Shown in pieces: positions 15,261-24,930 of a stretch of DNA of 34,040 nucleotides. How positions within the stretch are numbered: position 1 is the stretch's first letter; every line of letters starts with the position of its first letter. The position numbers and the translations under genes are program-made. Source of the DNA: Fomitopsis serialis (taxonomy: Eukaryota > Basidiomycota > Agaricomycetes > Polyporales > Fomitopsidaceae); contig NW_025955376.1 of the NCBI RefSeq assembly GCF_022376445.1, forward strand, positions 1 to 34,040. The letters are read 5' to 3'. The notes under the pieces are model-generated. The model did not search any database and was not told the DNA's origin. It saw nothing but the letters and a program-made list of their open reading frames with translations.

Positions 15261-15951
15261 GACTGTAATTTCGCAGAAGCGTGCGTATCGAGCCGCGAGA
15301 CTGCTTGAAGTTGCAAGTCAGGTATACAGGCATGCAGGTCCCAGGAGCGCTCAGCGCGTGGCGTCGATCACGCAGGACTGATTCAGCCACATGCGCCAGT
15401 TGTGCACCTGATTCGAGAACGCGATGCGAGCGACAAGCTGCGGCAAGGACCGCAAGGTTACTACCAGGTACGACCGCGTTCGCCCACGGTAAGTAACCGG
15501 TTGTCGCGTCGCATTCGTATCGAGAATGCGTTCCGGATCCCATCAACAAATAGCAACTCGATGCTGCATGCGGCGCTCTCACAGCTGTATTCAACATCGC
15601 TCATCTTGCCATCTTGCTTGTTGCCTACGATGTCCTGCTCGATGCCTGCCACACGAGCCATCTCGAGATGCGATACACGCGATGCACGAGGGTGCTTGAC
15701 AACCGAGGAGACGATCAATCGATTCCCCTGGCGACGCTGGACTTCACTCCCGAGCAAGCGTCGGTCCTCGATTGATACTTAAGTCAAACCGTTTGCTCGG
15801 TGTCTGCCTTTCTCCCAAGTTTTGAGATTCCTCATTCTCTCCTCGGTCCTGGTGGCTCTTCCTTGTCGTTTGTCTCGCTCTCGCTCCTTAACCAGCCCTT
15901 TCGTTCGCCTTCACATTCATTTTGCACCGCGACGCGCCCTCCTGACCGGAA
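15261..15951. other. Divergent promoter region, pyrimidine-rich near the CAP gene
   Basis: Lies between the ATG of the minus-strand small protein and the plus-strand CAP gene. Positions ~15805-15905 are strongly C/T-rich on the plus strand, as in leaders of well-expressed fungal genes. Open frames of 60-140 codons on both strands here show no recognisable motifs and overlap one another, so none is called. Confidence 0.45.
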
Positions 15952-17260
15952 ATGAACCGCGTGTTGCTCGTATTTCTGACCCTCGCAGTGGTTCTCGCAC
16001 TAGTCCCTGAAGGACTCGCCGGACTCACCCATGGGCATCGCTACCACAAGAGGTCGTTTTCGAAGAAGCGTGAGGATGGATATGATTTGACGCCTAGATA
16101 TGTGGGGAACGTAAAGCGGCAGTCGTGTCGAGTGAGGCCTACATCGTATGTCCCGACAAGTTGATACTCGCTCACATAGACTGATTGACTTTCTCCGTAC
16201 TCCGCGCCTTTCTCTCGAACGATGTAGCTCGGGGAACTCGACCATCGTAAGTATGACGCAGCCTGTTCCAAGCAGCAGCACCCAGGACTCCGCCTCTTCT
16301 ACACCTTCCGCCTTTGTTCAGCCTTTCGTTGAGTTCTCCCCAGCGCCTTCCCCAGCGCCGTCTCCTGCCGTCACGCCTGAGGCACAGCAAGATCCTAGCC
16401 CCGCCCCGGCTACCACTTCCGAAGAACCTGCACCGACTACGAGCGAGGCTCCGCCTCCACCTTCCACCACCACTTCCGAGTCGTCGACTACTGAGGCGGC
16501 CCCTACTGCTTCCGCATCGTCCTCGTCTGAGGCGGCTCCTACTGCTTCCGCATCGCCCTCGTCGGGATCATCCAGTGGCACGTCCCAGAGCGACATCGAC
16601 AAGTACTTGGACGATCACAACACTGCCCGCTCTCAGCATGGTGCCGCGGCCTTGACATGGAACGATACCCTTGCAGTGGCTGCTCAGCAATGGGCCAACG
16701 GCTGCGTCTTCCAGCATTCGGGTGGTACGCTGGGCCCTTATGGAGGTGCGTAAGAAGAGGATCATGAACTGTCCTTAACCTGGCTGATTGCCGTCCACAG
16801 AAAATTTGGCTGCCGGGACAGGCGACAGCTATGGTATTGATCAAGCAATCAAGTCCTGGACCGACGAAGCCTGTGAGTGCATCGTGGTGTCATGCTTCGT
16901 CACCCTGTTACTGACATGTCTGTTCCTCCCTAATAGCTCAATTTAGCGCGATCAGTCCTGAGGCCTCGCACTTCACCCAAGTGGTCTGGAAGGCTTCAAC
17001 GCAAGTAGGCTGCGCGCTGCAAGACTGCGATGGCATCTTCGCAGCGAGCTTCGGAGTAAGTCCGCCGTTCCTTCAAGGCATATCCTTGATTTGTCGCGCT
17101 CAATGTTCGGTGTTTGCAGAAGGCTCACTACTACGTGTGCGAATACTTCCCGCAAGGCAACGTGATAGGCAATTTTGCGTCAGTGCTCTGTCCTCTCTTG
17201 ATCATACGCACGTCGTCTGACCTTCACATCAATGATATTAGTCAAAACGTGCAAGTGTAG
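15952..17260 (+). CDS. Secreted CAP/PR-1 (SCP/TAPS) domain protein
   Basis: Extracellular CAP-superfamily protein (like yeast Pry proteins, which bind sterols and lipids; plant PR-1). Exons in phase: 15952-16145, 16228-16745, 16801-16872, 16937-17055, 17120-17178, 17242-17260, 326 aa. A signal peptide (LLVFLTLAVVLALVPEGLAG) is followed by a basic stretch with three dibasic Kex2-like sites (HKR, KKR, VKR), then a ~110-residue Pro/Ser/Thr/Ala linker, probably O-glycosylated, then the CAP domain from about residue 200. The domain shows the expected HNTARSQHGAAALTW, NGC, YGENLAAG, CAP1 motif SHFTQVVWKAST and CAP2 motif YYVCEYFPQGN, with the His-Glu-His cavity residues present and Cys residues for disulphides. 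It ends NFAQNVQV, so there is no GPI or membrane tail. The ligand is unknown. Confidence 0.92.
16493..16564 (+). repeat. Two 36-nt tandem repeats in the CAP linker
   Basis: Two near-identical 36-nt units starting at 16493 and 16529 encode EAAPTASAS-type 12-residue repeats. They sit in the low-complexity linker of the CAP protein and are likely prone to copy-number change. Confidence 0.85.
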
Positions 17261-17606
17261 CCTCTGCATATGAGGGTGTCGCGCTTGGAGGTGTTTGGTG
17301 TATTCGTACTAGTAGTTCCCTGTTTCCGGTCCTCGTCGGCAGAACTAGAAGTTGTGGCCCCCCTTTGTATTTCCTCGAACTGAGGTTTGCTTGGTCAAGC
17401 ACACGACTGCCAGTCAGAATTTGCGACTACCAATCTATAGCTACAGTGCCGGCGCTCGGAGAAGTGCTGTCTGCAGTGATCGGGTTGGCAGCCGCATGTG
17501 ATCGACTCAGCCACCGACGTTTGGCCTGGTGCCACAAGTAAAACGCCCGCGTCGTGCGTCGTCGAAGCGGCTACCTCTGTCAACCAAGTGGATGTTCGTC
17601 AAGTGA
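17261..17606. other. Spacer between CAP and Dlt1-like genes
   Basis: About 350 bp between two same-strand genes. It must hold the CAP 3' UTR and the promoter of the next gene. No exon or clear element was recognised. Confidence 0.4.
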
Positions 17607-18624
17607 ATGTTCTCAAAGTCTCGGGGGACTTCAGCAGTCTCTTTTTTTCTCTATGCCGTCGTACTGCTCTTGACAATCTTCTTCGCGGCGGTCTCCTGTG
17701 CTTTGCTCCTGTCCCAGGCCGTCAGGACAGACCACCGACGGACATGGACGCAGAACTTCAATGCTGTGGTCATAGGTGCTGCGTATGTTGCCGTAGTATG
17801 TGCCTCCTACGACGGTCAGAAGTGGAGTAATGACTAAAGCCATGCAGGCATTGGTGTCTGTAGTATACTGCTTGAAGCGCAGGATAGCGGTTCACAGGCG
17901 GTTGCAACGTATCTCGAAGACCTACCGCACTCTAGGCCGCCCTGAACTCCCTGAGGTAAGCTACCTCTGCTTGCAGCATGACTCAGAGCTGAACTATAGC
18001 ACAGCGCGTACACCGCTTCATACAACAAGAATATACCCGCGCTTGTCTCATAACTTACGAGTCACAACCTAAGGATGGAGCGCATGAGGGCTGGGGAACC
18101 CAGGTGCGCATCCCGTCGTCAGCCCTACTTCACTCGTCTCAATTTGTGCCTCTCTCACAGGCACAAGATACGCAGGTGTACGGTTTCGGAGCGCTCTCCT
18201 TGATACCGTACGAGAGACAGGTCAGGTCCACGATACGACGTTCTCTCGCTTCTGACGCGGGTCCAACCACAGACGCGCTTGCACACCTAATTATACCACG
18301 ACATCCCGCATTACGACCACACGCACGCATGCTGCACCACTTCCGGTTCATCCTACCCCTTCTCCCGCGAGACGAAGACGGGCTGACGCCATTGCATTAC
18401 TACGACTCCGCAATCCAGCTTGTGCGGCACGCCTCCAGAGAACCGACCGAAGCCGAGTACGTACTGGGCATGGATGCAGCAGCGGAGATAAAGCGCATGT
18501 AAGCGACCATGCTCATCGCTTGTCTGCGGATCTAACTTCGCATGGCAGTTTGGACGAATGCAGACAAGAGATGCTTGAGGGCTCGAGTTCGCATCTGAGC
18601 GAAGCCACGTCGGCGGAGCTCTGA
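17607..18624 (+). CDS. Dlt1-like integral membrane protein
   Basis: Resembles the fungal defect-at-low-temperature protein Dlt1, a poorly understood membrane protein. Exons in phase: 17607-17795, 17848-17955, 18005-18103, 18161-18498, 18549-18624, about 269 aa. Two membrane helices open the protein (FFLYAVVLLLTIFFAAVSCAL and VVIGAAYVAVALVSVVYCL), followed by RRLQRISKTYRTLGRPELPE and RVHRFIQQEYTRACLITYES, the Dlt1-like juxtamembrane region. The cytosolic part contains RPHARMLHHFRFILPLLPRDEDG and LHYYDSAIQLVRHASREPTE and ends with an acidic Ser-rich tail. The segment 18104-18160 has good splice signals but is also an in-frame, stop-free multiple of three, so it may be intron or coding. Assignment rests on topology and motif order rather than strong identity. 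Confidence 0.75.
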
Positions 18625-18912
18625 TCTCGTTAAACGATGTCGCCCATGTTCTTGATAACGTCGCACGAGGTCTGCAGGTTTAGCATCTGACATCCTGAAG
18701 TCCAACGAGTCTCTCACCGACGTCACAGCCAATAAGGTTCTACTCATGGACCCTTGGTCCTGCGACCGACAAGCAGCACGCACACGTCGCTTATAGCTTC
18801 GTCAGATTACGAACCGGTAATAGGTATGCAAGATCAATACAATACAAGGGAGCACACGTCACAAGCTATCAAGAGTGTTCAGCAATACGAACTACGACTT
18901 GGTATGGATCCT

Positions 18913-20023
18913 TTAGTGCAGGCCATCTACGTAAACCTTGTTCCAGCTGGGCCTCTCCGTCCATGCACCCCAGTATGCAACAACCTTCGGTGGGATAGGC
19001 TGCTTCGTCTCCTTCTCAAGAGCCTTGATACCCTCCTTGTCGTTCTTGCCGCCGTTAACATGCACCAGGCGTGCAAGCCAAGCACCCAGGTGGAAGTCGT
19101 CCTCTCCCGGCGTGGCACCTCCCAAGAAGCCGCTTTCGGGAAGGGTAGCGGGCAGCTCGTTCAGGATGAAGTCGGAGATTGTCTTCCAGTGAGTCTCGGA
19201 TTGCTTGTAGAAGTCATCGGGGGACGCCTCGCCCTTGTAGATGGCAAGGACGCCACCGTTGCCGGCGATCTTCTCTTCGTAGAACTGCTTGAACGGCGCG
19301 GCCTTCTCGGTCTTGGAGTGCTTCTCGAGCGCGTTCTGGCCTGTGACGTAGAGTTCAGGGCTCGGGTCCGGGGAGGGCGGTAGCATCTGACTTACGGTTC
19401 TGTACGAAGAGCTTTGGGAAGCCGTCCGCTGCCGCTTTCAATTCATCATCATTACGCTGACATCCTTGGATAAGTTTGGATTGGCATGACAGCAGTGTTG
19501 GCCTACTCACGACAAGCAGCAAGGGGAAGTTAGGGTCGTATTTGTCCTCGTGAATCTTGGTGATGAAGGCGGTGCCTGTTGTGACCTTCTTCGATGCGTG
19601 CTTCACGAGCCAATGCGTGACGGACGCGGTATCTGTGAAGACCTCGCCATCCGCTTGCAAGGTAGGCAGAGTGGCCTTCGGGTTCTATGAATGGTATGAG
19701 CACACCGTGATACCCGGGGCAAGGGGTAGATGAGAACTTACGACTGCGAGGAACTCGGGCGTAAAGTTCTCTCCTTCGACGAGGTTCACGATTTTCTTCT
19801 CTACAGCACCCTCGGGGTACTCGAGCTCCTCACTGACAAAGGGGGGAAAGGTCAGAGCGCGTCGATCACCTCGGCCGCTGCGGCGGTCCTGCACTTACAC
19901 AGCAAGCTCGGGGGCGGCTGACCATACGGACAAGCCGAAGACATAGAGGACGGCGGGCTGATGGCGACGCCTCCTCAGTAACTGGGAGAACCTATCAATA
20001 CTTGTTCGCCAAACCTTAGACAT
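18913..20023 (-). CDS. Glutathione S-transferase family protein
   Basis: Cytosolic GST-fold protein with an N-terminal thioredoxin-like domain and a C-terminal helical domain; conjugates or carries glutathione-linked substrates. Exons in phase: 20015-20023, 19899-19957, 19742-19832, 19511-19684, 19396-19456, 18913-19340, 273 aa. The first domain reads VLYVFGLSVWSAAPELA, then NPKATLPTL with the cis-Pro of GSTs, then FTDTASVTHWL, the usual glutathione gamma-glutamyl site (often ES/DS in others). The C-terminal part includes FKQFYEEKIAGNGG, HWKTISDFILNELP and GEDDFHLGAWLARLVHV. The first coding exon would be only 9 nt (MSK); skipping that splice keeps the frame and adds 19 residues. Class is uncertain; I place it in a fungal-specific group rather than a named class. 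A TATA box lies upstream. Confidence 0.85.
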
Positions 20024-20580
20024 GGTACGGGCAAAGACTGGGAGGGCGAAGGTGATGTCGAGCTTGCGGGCTAATGGCGGTTGGTGAGGAGAGGCATGTT
20101 GCTACAGGCTTATATACCGCAGACCAGGGTGGATCAGATGGAAGATACATCGGAGAAGATAGGTTGTGCAATCGCATGTCTGAGCAGGCCTAGGGGTACC
20201 GGTGGTCATTCAGTCAGCGCGACCGTGACTTCGGCCAGCATGTATGACAGAAAAGACGCTTGCGCGGGCGCGCTTCGTATGTCGTCTTCATGATGCAACA
20301 AACGGAAAGGGTCATCCACGTGTCCGTCGTGATACTCTTCGTAAGTAGCACAATCCTACGCGAAGACAGCCACGGCCCAGAACTCGTATGGAGCCTCCAA
20401 ACCTGCGCATTGTCATCTCGCACTGCGCAGGTCACGGTTTCGACTAGAACCACTCGTTGGCACCGACCCCTGGAAGATCTTCCCCACCTAAACCGAGACA
20501 CACCGCCCAAAGCCCACCACCCTGTGGTACCAAGCCAGATACGGATGGAGCCACCACCGTCACGGATCCAGTCACGTTCG
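20024..20580. other. GST promoter and BTB 3' flank, no gene
   Basis: Around 560 bp without a supportable exon. It contains the GST TATA box. A 135-codon minus-strand open frame overlapping the BTB 3' end is Trp/Arg/Gly-rich with no motif and is not called. Confidence 0.45.
20109..20116 (-). promoter_or_regulatory. TATA box of the GST gene
   Basis: Minus-strand TATATAAG lies about 85 bp before the GST ATG at 20023. Position and sequence fit a core promoter element; no other support is available. Confidence 0.55.
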
Positions 20581-21540
20581 CTATGCCCCCACCACTTCTT
20601 GTTGCGGGAACTACAAAACAAGGTAAGACTTACACACCTTGCATAGAATATCGTGACCGCTCACCTCGACCTTGTCCGGTAGCCCTTTAATGGCATCCCT
20701 CAAACCCTTCCTCACCATCACTGGGTTGTATATCTTCCGCTTGCAGCGCGAACACTTCGCATCAACAATGGCTTCAAGGATTGTACCGTCTAGATAATCC
20801 ATGGAAATGCCCTCGCGTTCCAACTGCGAGATGAGGGTGTATTTCATGACCTGCCATGGGCTGTTGTCGACGTCTTCATCGCAAGAATGGCATACTACCT
20901 GCGTGGTGGTCGCATAGGGGAAGAGGTCACCATCGTCGAGGCACACCCGGAAGAGGTCTCTTCTCTTGCGGTGCAGAGTCATAAGCTTCATGATAGCAGC
21001 ACCGTCTATGCGCGAGAGATCCGACACCGCTTCGGGTGAACATAAGTCGAGCGTCAGGGTTTTGGAGGAAGCCCATGTCGCCTCCTTGTACCAGCCATGT
21101 TCGTACGCAATCCCGTAGATGCGGATCGGAGATGCCTCAAGAACAGGAGACGTGAGCGTGGATCGTATCATGACCACTGCGGATGCCACTTCATACTTTT
21201 CTGCAGCGCGCAATAACGTTTCGAGGGCGTCGATTGAGTCGAGTGGAGGCATTCCAAGCCGGAACGATATATTGAACAGCTCGGCGATGACTTCTGGGGT
21301 CTCTTGCATGGAGATGGGCTCCGGTTCATTCGGAGATGGAGGCTCCTTGGGTAGAGTAAACATCGTCTTGAAGAAGCCCCATGTCAGCCTGAGGAGCAAC
21401 GATGGCACGGCGAACAGCGTTCCATCGCTCGCACGTAGAGTGATGTCCGTATCAGGCGACACCGGGTACACCGGATGGTAGGTAGGTGAAGTTGTATCTT
21501 CCTCAACTTTCACTGACGCACTCGTGTCTGATGCTTCCAT
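20581..21540 (-). CDS. BTB/POZ domain protein, copy 1
   Basis: BTB/POZ-domain protein of the large basidiomycete expansion; such proteins often form dimers or act as adaptors, but no specific role is known here. Main exon 20665-21540, then an intron 20611-20664 and a short last exon 20581-20610 ending VEFPQQEVVGA; if unspliced the frame stops at 20611. About 301 aa. The BTB core runs from DTDITLRASDGTLFAVPSLL through FFKTMFTLP, PISMQETPEVIAELF and ALETLLRAAEKYEV. The middle has SPIRIYGIAYEHGW and LDLCSPEAVSDLSRIDG. The C-terminal third has two CxxC pairs (CHSCDEDV and CSRCKRKIY), a likely zinc site. Its paralog lies immediately upstream on the same strand. Confidence 0.85.
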
Positions 21541-22333
21541 TACAGCGGGCCAACGATCTGGACCAAATGATCAATGTTAGATGGTCTACGTAGGTAGCAG
21601 AAGACTTGAGTACAACATGCACTCACTGACAGGACCTGGAGTGTGGAAGTCAATCGATCTTCGGCCGTCGCGGGACAACGGACTCGGGTCCGCAAGGGGG
21701 ATGTTGCGTTTACGAGCATCCTTGCCTTAAGTATCACGGCACCTGCAGCGAGATGAAATGATAGAATAGGTCTTCACAGCCATGCCCCTGCAACGTGGTG
21801 GTCTAGGTCATGTTGGCGCTTGAAACGACGGATAGCGTAAGTACAGGTCCCGCCAGGTGTGCCACTGAACCACACATTATAGCTAATCGGTTGATCGTGA
21901 GAGCCAATACATGCAGCGCATTTACTGTGAATCACCTTGGTCGTACACGTCGATGATTCCTGCCCGCAAGAACCGGAGTACTGACGGTCAACGCCAGTGC
22001 CACGCTGGCAGAACCAGTCCCAAGTCTGCTATCGATGGATGGAGTCCAGTCGAGAGACTATCAAAAGTCGTGCAGGTGACCATCTGTATGGTCAATCGCC
22101 GCCGCTTGAGAACTGTCACTTCATGCGAAGCGACACGAAGAATGCTGGCAACCTTCAAACTGACACCCGCAACGAAGGAGCACATGAGAGACTCGTCGAG
22201 TTGCCCAACATATTGAATACATCTGCCCAGCAGCATCGTCCTGTGATCAGCGATCTATTAGTGCCAATCATCGTCCTGGGTCCAAGCGTACCATTGATCG
22301 CTCGCAAGTCAGCAGATTATCCGTCGACGATAC
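21541..22333. other. Spacer between the two BTB paralogs
   Basis: About 790 bp. It should hold the promoter of BTB copy 1 and the last short exon and 3' UTR of BTB copy 2. No other gene or repeat was recognised. Confidence 0.45.
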
Positions 22334-23179
22334 TTACGGCGCACTCACCTTGAGTGTGTTTGGTAGGGAGTTCACCATAGCGCGGAGATTGGTTTTGGTG
22401 TGCGTGGCGTCATACAGCTTCTCGTGACAATGCTGGCAACTCGCCTCCGCAGCGACTTGGACGTCAGGACTCTCGATGTCGTCGACACTGACTGGGACAT
22501 GCTCTGCCCGCGACAGCCACCAGGCCTTGAGCGTCAGCCAGGGATTGCGTCCGATGTTCTTGCAGCACTTTGGACACATCTGCGGAACTTCATTCCCCTT
22601 GTCGTAGACGTCGGCATCATCGAGTTTCTCCCGCAGCGCATCTCTCCGCCTGCGCTGCAAAACGAAGAGCTTCATGATCGCAGACCCGTCGAGTTTGACG
22701 AGCTCCGCAGCGACATCAGGCGAGCAGAGGTCCAGACGTATCGTCTTGGACAGTGCCCACTCTGCTTCCCTCTTCCAGCCACGTTCGCAGGCGATGGCAT
22801 AGACGCGGATCGGGGAGACTTTCGATACTTCGGAGGTGAGGCAGGCGCGAATGAGCATGATCGCAGAGGGCATCTCGTAGTACTCCGCCGCACGCAGGAT
22901 GTCTAGCAACAGCTCGGTGGCATCAAGGGGAGGCATCTCGATCGAGAACGCAGTCTTCAGCAGCCCCGCGACTACGGTAGCTTCTTCCGGGATGCGGACG
23001 GGCTCGTTTGGGGAGGGTCTCGGCATATCCTTGGGATCCGTCAACAACTTGTTGAACCATCCTGATGTCGACTTCAAGGTCTGGGAGCGGACGCAGAACG
23101 ATACCCCGTCCCTGGAACAAAGCACAACGTCCGTGTCTGAATCCGGCTGGAATGATGGATGGAACTTGTCGAACGACAT
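22334..23179 (-). CDS. BTB/POZ domain protein, copy 2
   Basis: Tandem paralog of the BTB gene at 20.6-21.5 kb. I use the ATG at 23179 (MSFDKFHPSFQPDSDTDVV) because BTB similarity starts there; an in-frame ATG at 23269 would add 30 poorly conserved residues. The frame runs to a stop at 22334, but a consensus donor at 22348 sits at the same place as the intron in copy 1 (LPNTLK versus LPDKVE), so the true end is probably a short exon further downstream. BTB core: VVLCSRDGVSFCVRSQTL, NEPVRIPEEATVVAGLL, LLLDILRAAEYYEM; shared middle SPIRVYAIACERGW and LDLCSPDVAAELVKLDG; two C-terminal CxxC pairs (CPKCCKNI and CQHCHEKLY). Function unknown. Confidence 0.85.
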   Translation of the reverse strand: MSFDKFHPSFQPDSDTDVVLCSRDGVSFCVRSQTLKSTSGWFNKLLTDPKDMPRPSPNEPVRIPEEATVVAGLLKTAFSIEMPPLDATELLLDILRAAEYYEMPSAIMLIRACLTSEVSKVSPIRVYAIACERGWKREAEWALSKTIRLDLCSPDVAAELVKLDGSAIMKLFVLQRRRRDALREKLDDADVYDKGNEVPQMCPKCCKNIGRNPWLTLKAWWLSRAEHVPVSVDDIESPDVQVAAEASCQHCHEKLYDATHTKTNLRAMVNSLPNTLKVSAP

Positions 23180-23724
23180 GTGTCGAACCGTATACCGGCC
23201 GGTGACAATATGGGGGCCAAGTATGCACACGCTGGCTGGCGCCGGACGCCGGAAACAAAAGTGGTTCACATTATCAGCTTCCTATGAGACTGGGAAAACA
23301 ACAAGCTTACGTTACAGCGTCAACGCAATGTGCTGTCCGTTGGTTGTAACCACCGACACGGTAGAGCGGATGATATACAGCCTCAAGGACTGGAAACGCC
23401 CGTGTACATGCCTCGTGTACCACCTGACGCTAAGTTACACGATGGTATCAACTCAATAACGCGTGACAGAACGTCTACGTCGCAAAGGAGCCGCCGTGTT
23501 GCATTATGGCAATTGTTGTGTCGACACCAGCCATGCCTAGACTGCTGGTATACGGCAGCATTGCGACTGCCACGGGAAGGCTGTGTCCTCTCACGCACAA
23601 CACGCACAGGAGCATCGGGGACAACAGCGGGTTTTGTGCATTAGTAATGATGTGTACCAGCATACCAGAGAACTTCTACAATCCAAGAACATCCAGACGC
23701 CACCGAACACGCCAGACAGAAACC
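23180..23724. other. Spacer between BTB copy 2 and cytochrome b5 reductase
   Basis: About 545 bp with no supportable exon. It holds the promoter of BTB copy 2 and the 3' flank of the reductase gene. Confidence 0.4.
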
Positions 23725-24930
23725 CTAGAAAATGAAGACCTGCCCGTGGTTTGGTACGTGTGCCGTAGCCCTGTAAAGAGTCACTCACCTGGTCATCGAG
23801 CTTGCTAACGGTCCGGGGAGCCGGGTAGGTGAGTTCTGCGAGGTGTTTTCTACAGACGATCAGTCAAGGAACGATGGGTCCAAGTAGTGCAACTTACTTC
23901 ATAGCAGTCATCATCGGTGGCGGCCCTGCAAAACAAATTGAGAACCATGCCGCGCCGGTCAATGCCAATCCACGTACCGCACATCATAATCTTGATATCG
24001 TTATGCGGGTTCGGCGCCGGCATCCAGTTCTCGACCTGGTCCTTCGACACGAAGCCGACGCCGCCCGTCCATCCCTCGGGCGGGTTGTTGAGCACGTAGC
24101 ACACCTTGAAGCGGTGCGGGTGCAGCGCGGCGAGCTCGTCCAGCTCCTTCTTGAGCAGGATGTCCTCGAAGTTCACGTTCGCGTAGATGAGGTTGAGCGC
24201 GGTGTGGTCGCTCGGGTTCTTGAGCGCTGCGCGGATGACCTGCAGCATGGGCGTGATACCCGTGCCGCCCGCGATCATGCCCAGGACGCGCCATTGCGAG
24301 GGCTTGTAGGTGAACTGGCCCTTGGGGCCCTTCACGCGGACCTTGTCGCCGATTTTGAGGAGGGAGACGTAGCGCGAGATGTTGCCCTTCTCGTACGACT
24401 GCAGCGGGGCGTTAGTAAGGCGGCGGGCGGCGGTTTGAGAACGCACCTTGATGAGCAGGTCGAAGTGTCCCCGGTCGTCATCACTGCTCGTCGGCGTGTA
24501 GCTACGCATGATGTCCTTCCCGTTGATTTCAGCCGAGACTGAGATGTGCTGGCCAATGGGCAGCCCAAGGACATCATCGGGATGGGGAAGGGCGAAACGG
24601 TAGCTACATGAACCTCAGTCGCAGCGCATGCCACGTCGCACAACCAACACTCACATCGCAGTGTTCGGAGAGATTTGTACCTTCTCCTTCAGCGGGAACT
24701 CCTGCCATTTCGCTGGATCAAGTACAGGCGTCTTCTCTGCGAGTCGCAACCGTCACGCTGGAAGCAGCAGGACCAACTGCGTGGCACTCACTTTGAGCTG
24801 CACCGAACTTTCGGTAGATTAAGAAACTCGTCACCACGGCCATGCCGAGCGCAAGCAACTGCGTGGCATTCCCTTCCAAGAGCCCTGCTGGTGCAGACGG
24901 AGAGCTAGACGAGCCATCTTGTGCCGACAT
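23725..24930 (-). CDS. CBR1: NADH-cytochrome b5 reductase
   Basis: FAD enzyme that passes electrons from NADH to cytochrome b5, supporting fatty-acid desaturation and sterol synthesis; membrane-anchored at ER or mitochondrial outer membrane. Exons in phase: 24792-24930, 24655-24736, 24447-24603, 23978-24398, 23898-23925, 23789-23849, 23725-23739, 300 aa, the usual size. An N-terminal anchor ([18 protein letters not shown]) is followed by [20 protein letters not shown], the FAD motif RSYTPTS, the NADH-binding [16 protein letters not shown], and [12 protein letters not shown] completed across a 28-nt exon. The last exon codes only VFIF, giving the typical DDQVFxF C-terminus. The frame stays open upstream of the chosen Met to about 25158 with another hydrophobic stretch, so a longer N-terminus is possible. 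Confidence 0.93.

Noticed and set aside
15461..15757. 98-codon minus-strand frame with some protein-like text (GNRLIVSSVVKHPRASR)
   Set aside because: No motif, no flanking exon and overlapping frames on both strands; considered chance.
16318..16602. Minus-strand Gly/Ala/Val-rich frame over the CAP linker
   Set aside because: It is the complement of the Ser/Thr/Pro codon repeats of the linker.
20214..20621. 135-codon minus-strand frame below BTB copy 1
   Set aside because: Composition is Trp/Gly/Arg-rich with no motif; a 54-nt intron and short exon for the BTB gene explain the overlap better.
23829..24542. 237-codon plus-strand open frame over the cytochrome b5 reductase
   Set aside because: It is antisense to well-conserved reductase exons and consists of Arg/Val/Leu-rich low-information sequence, a GC-bias shadow.
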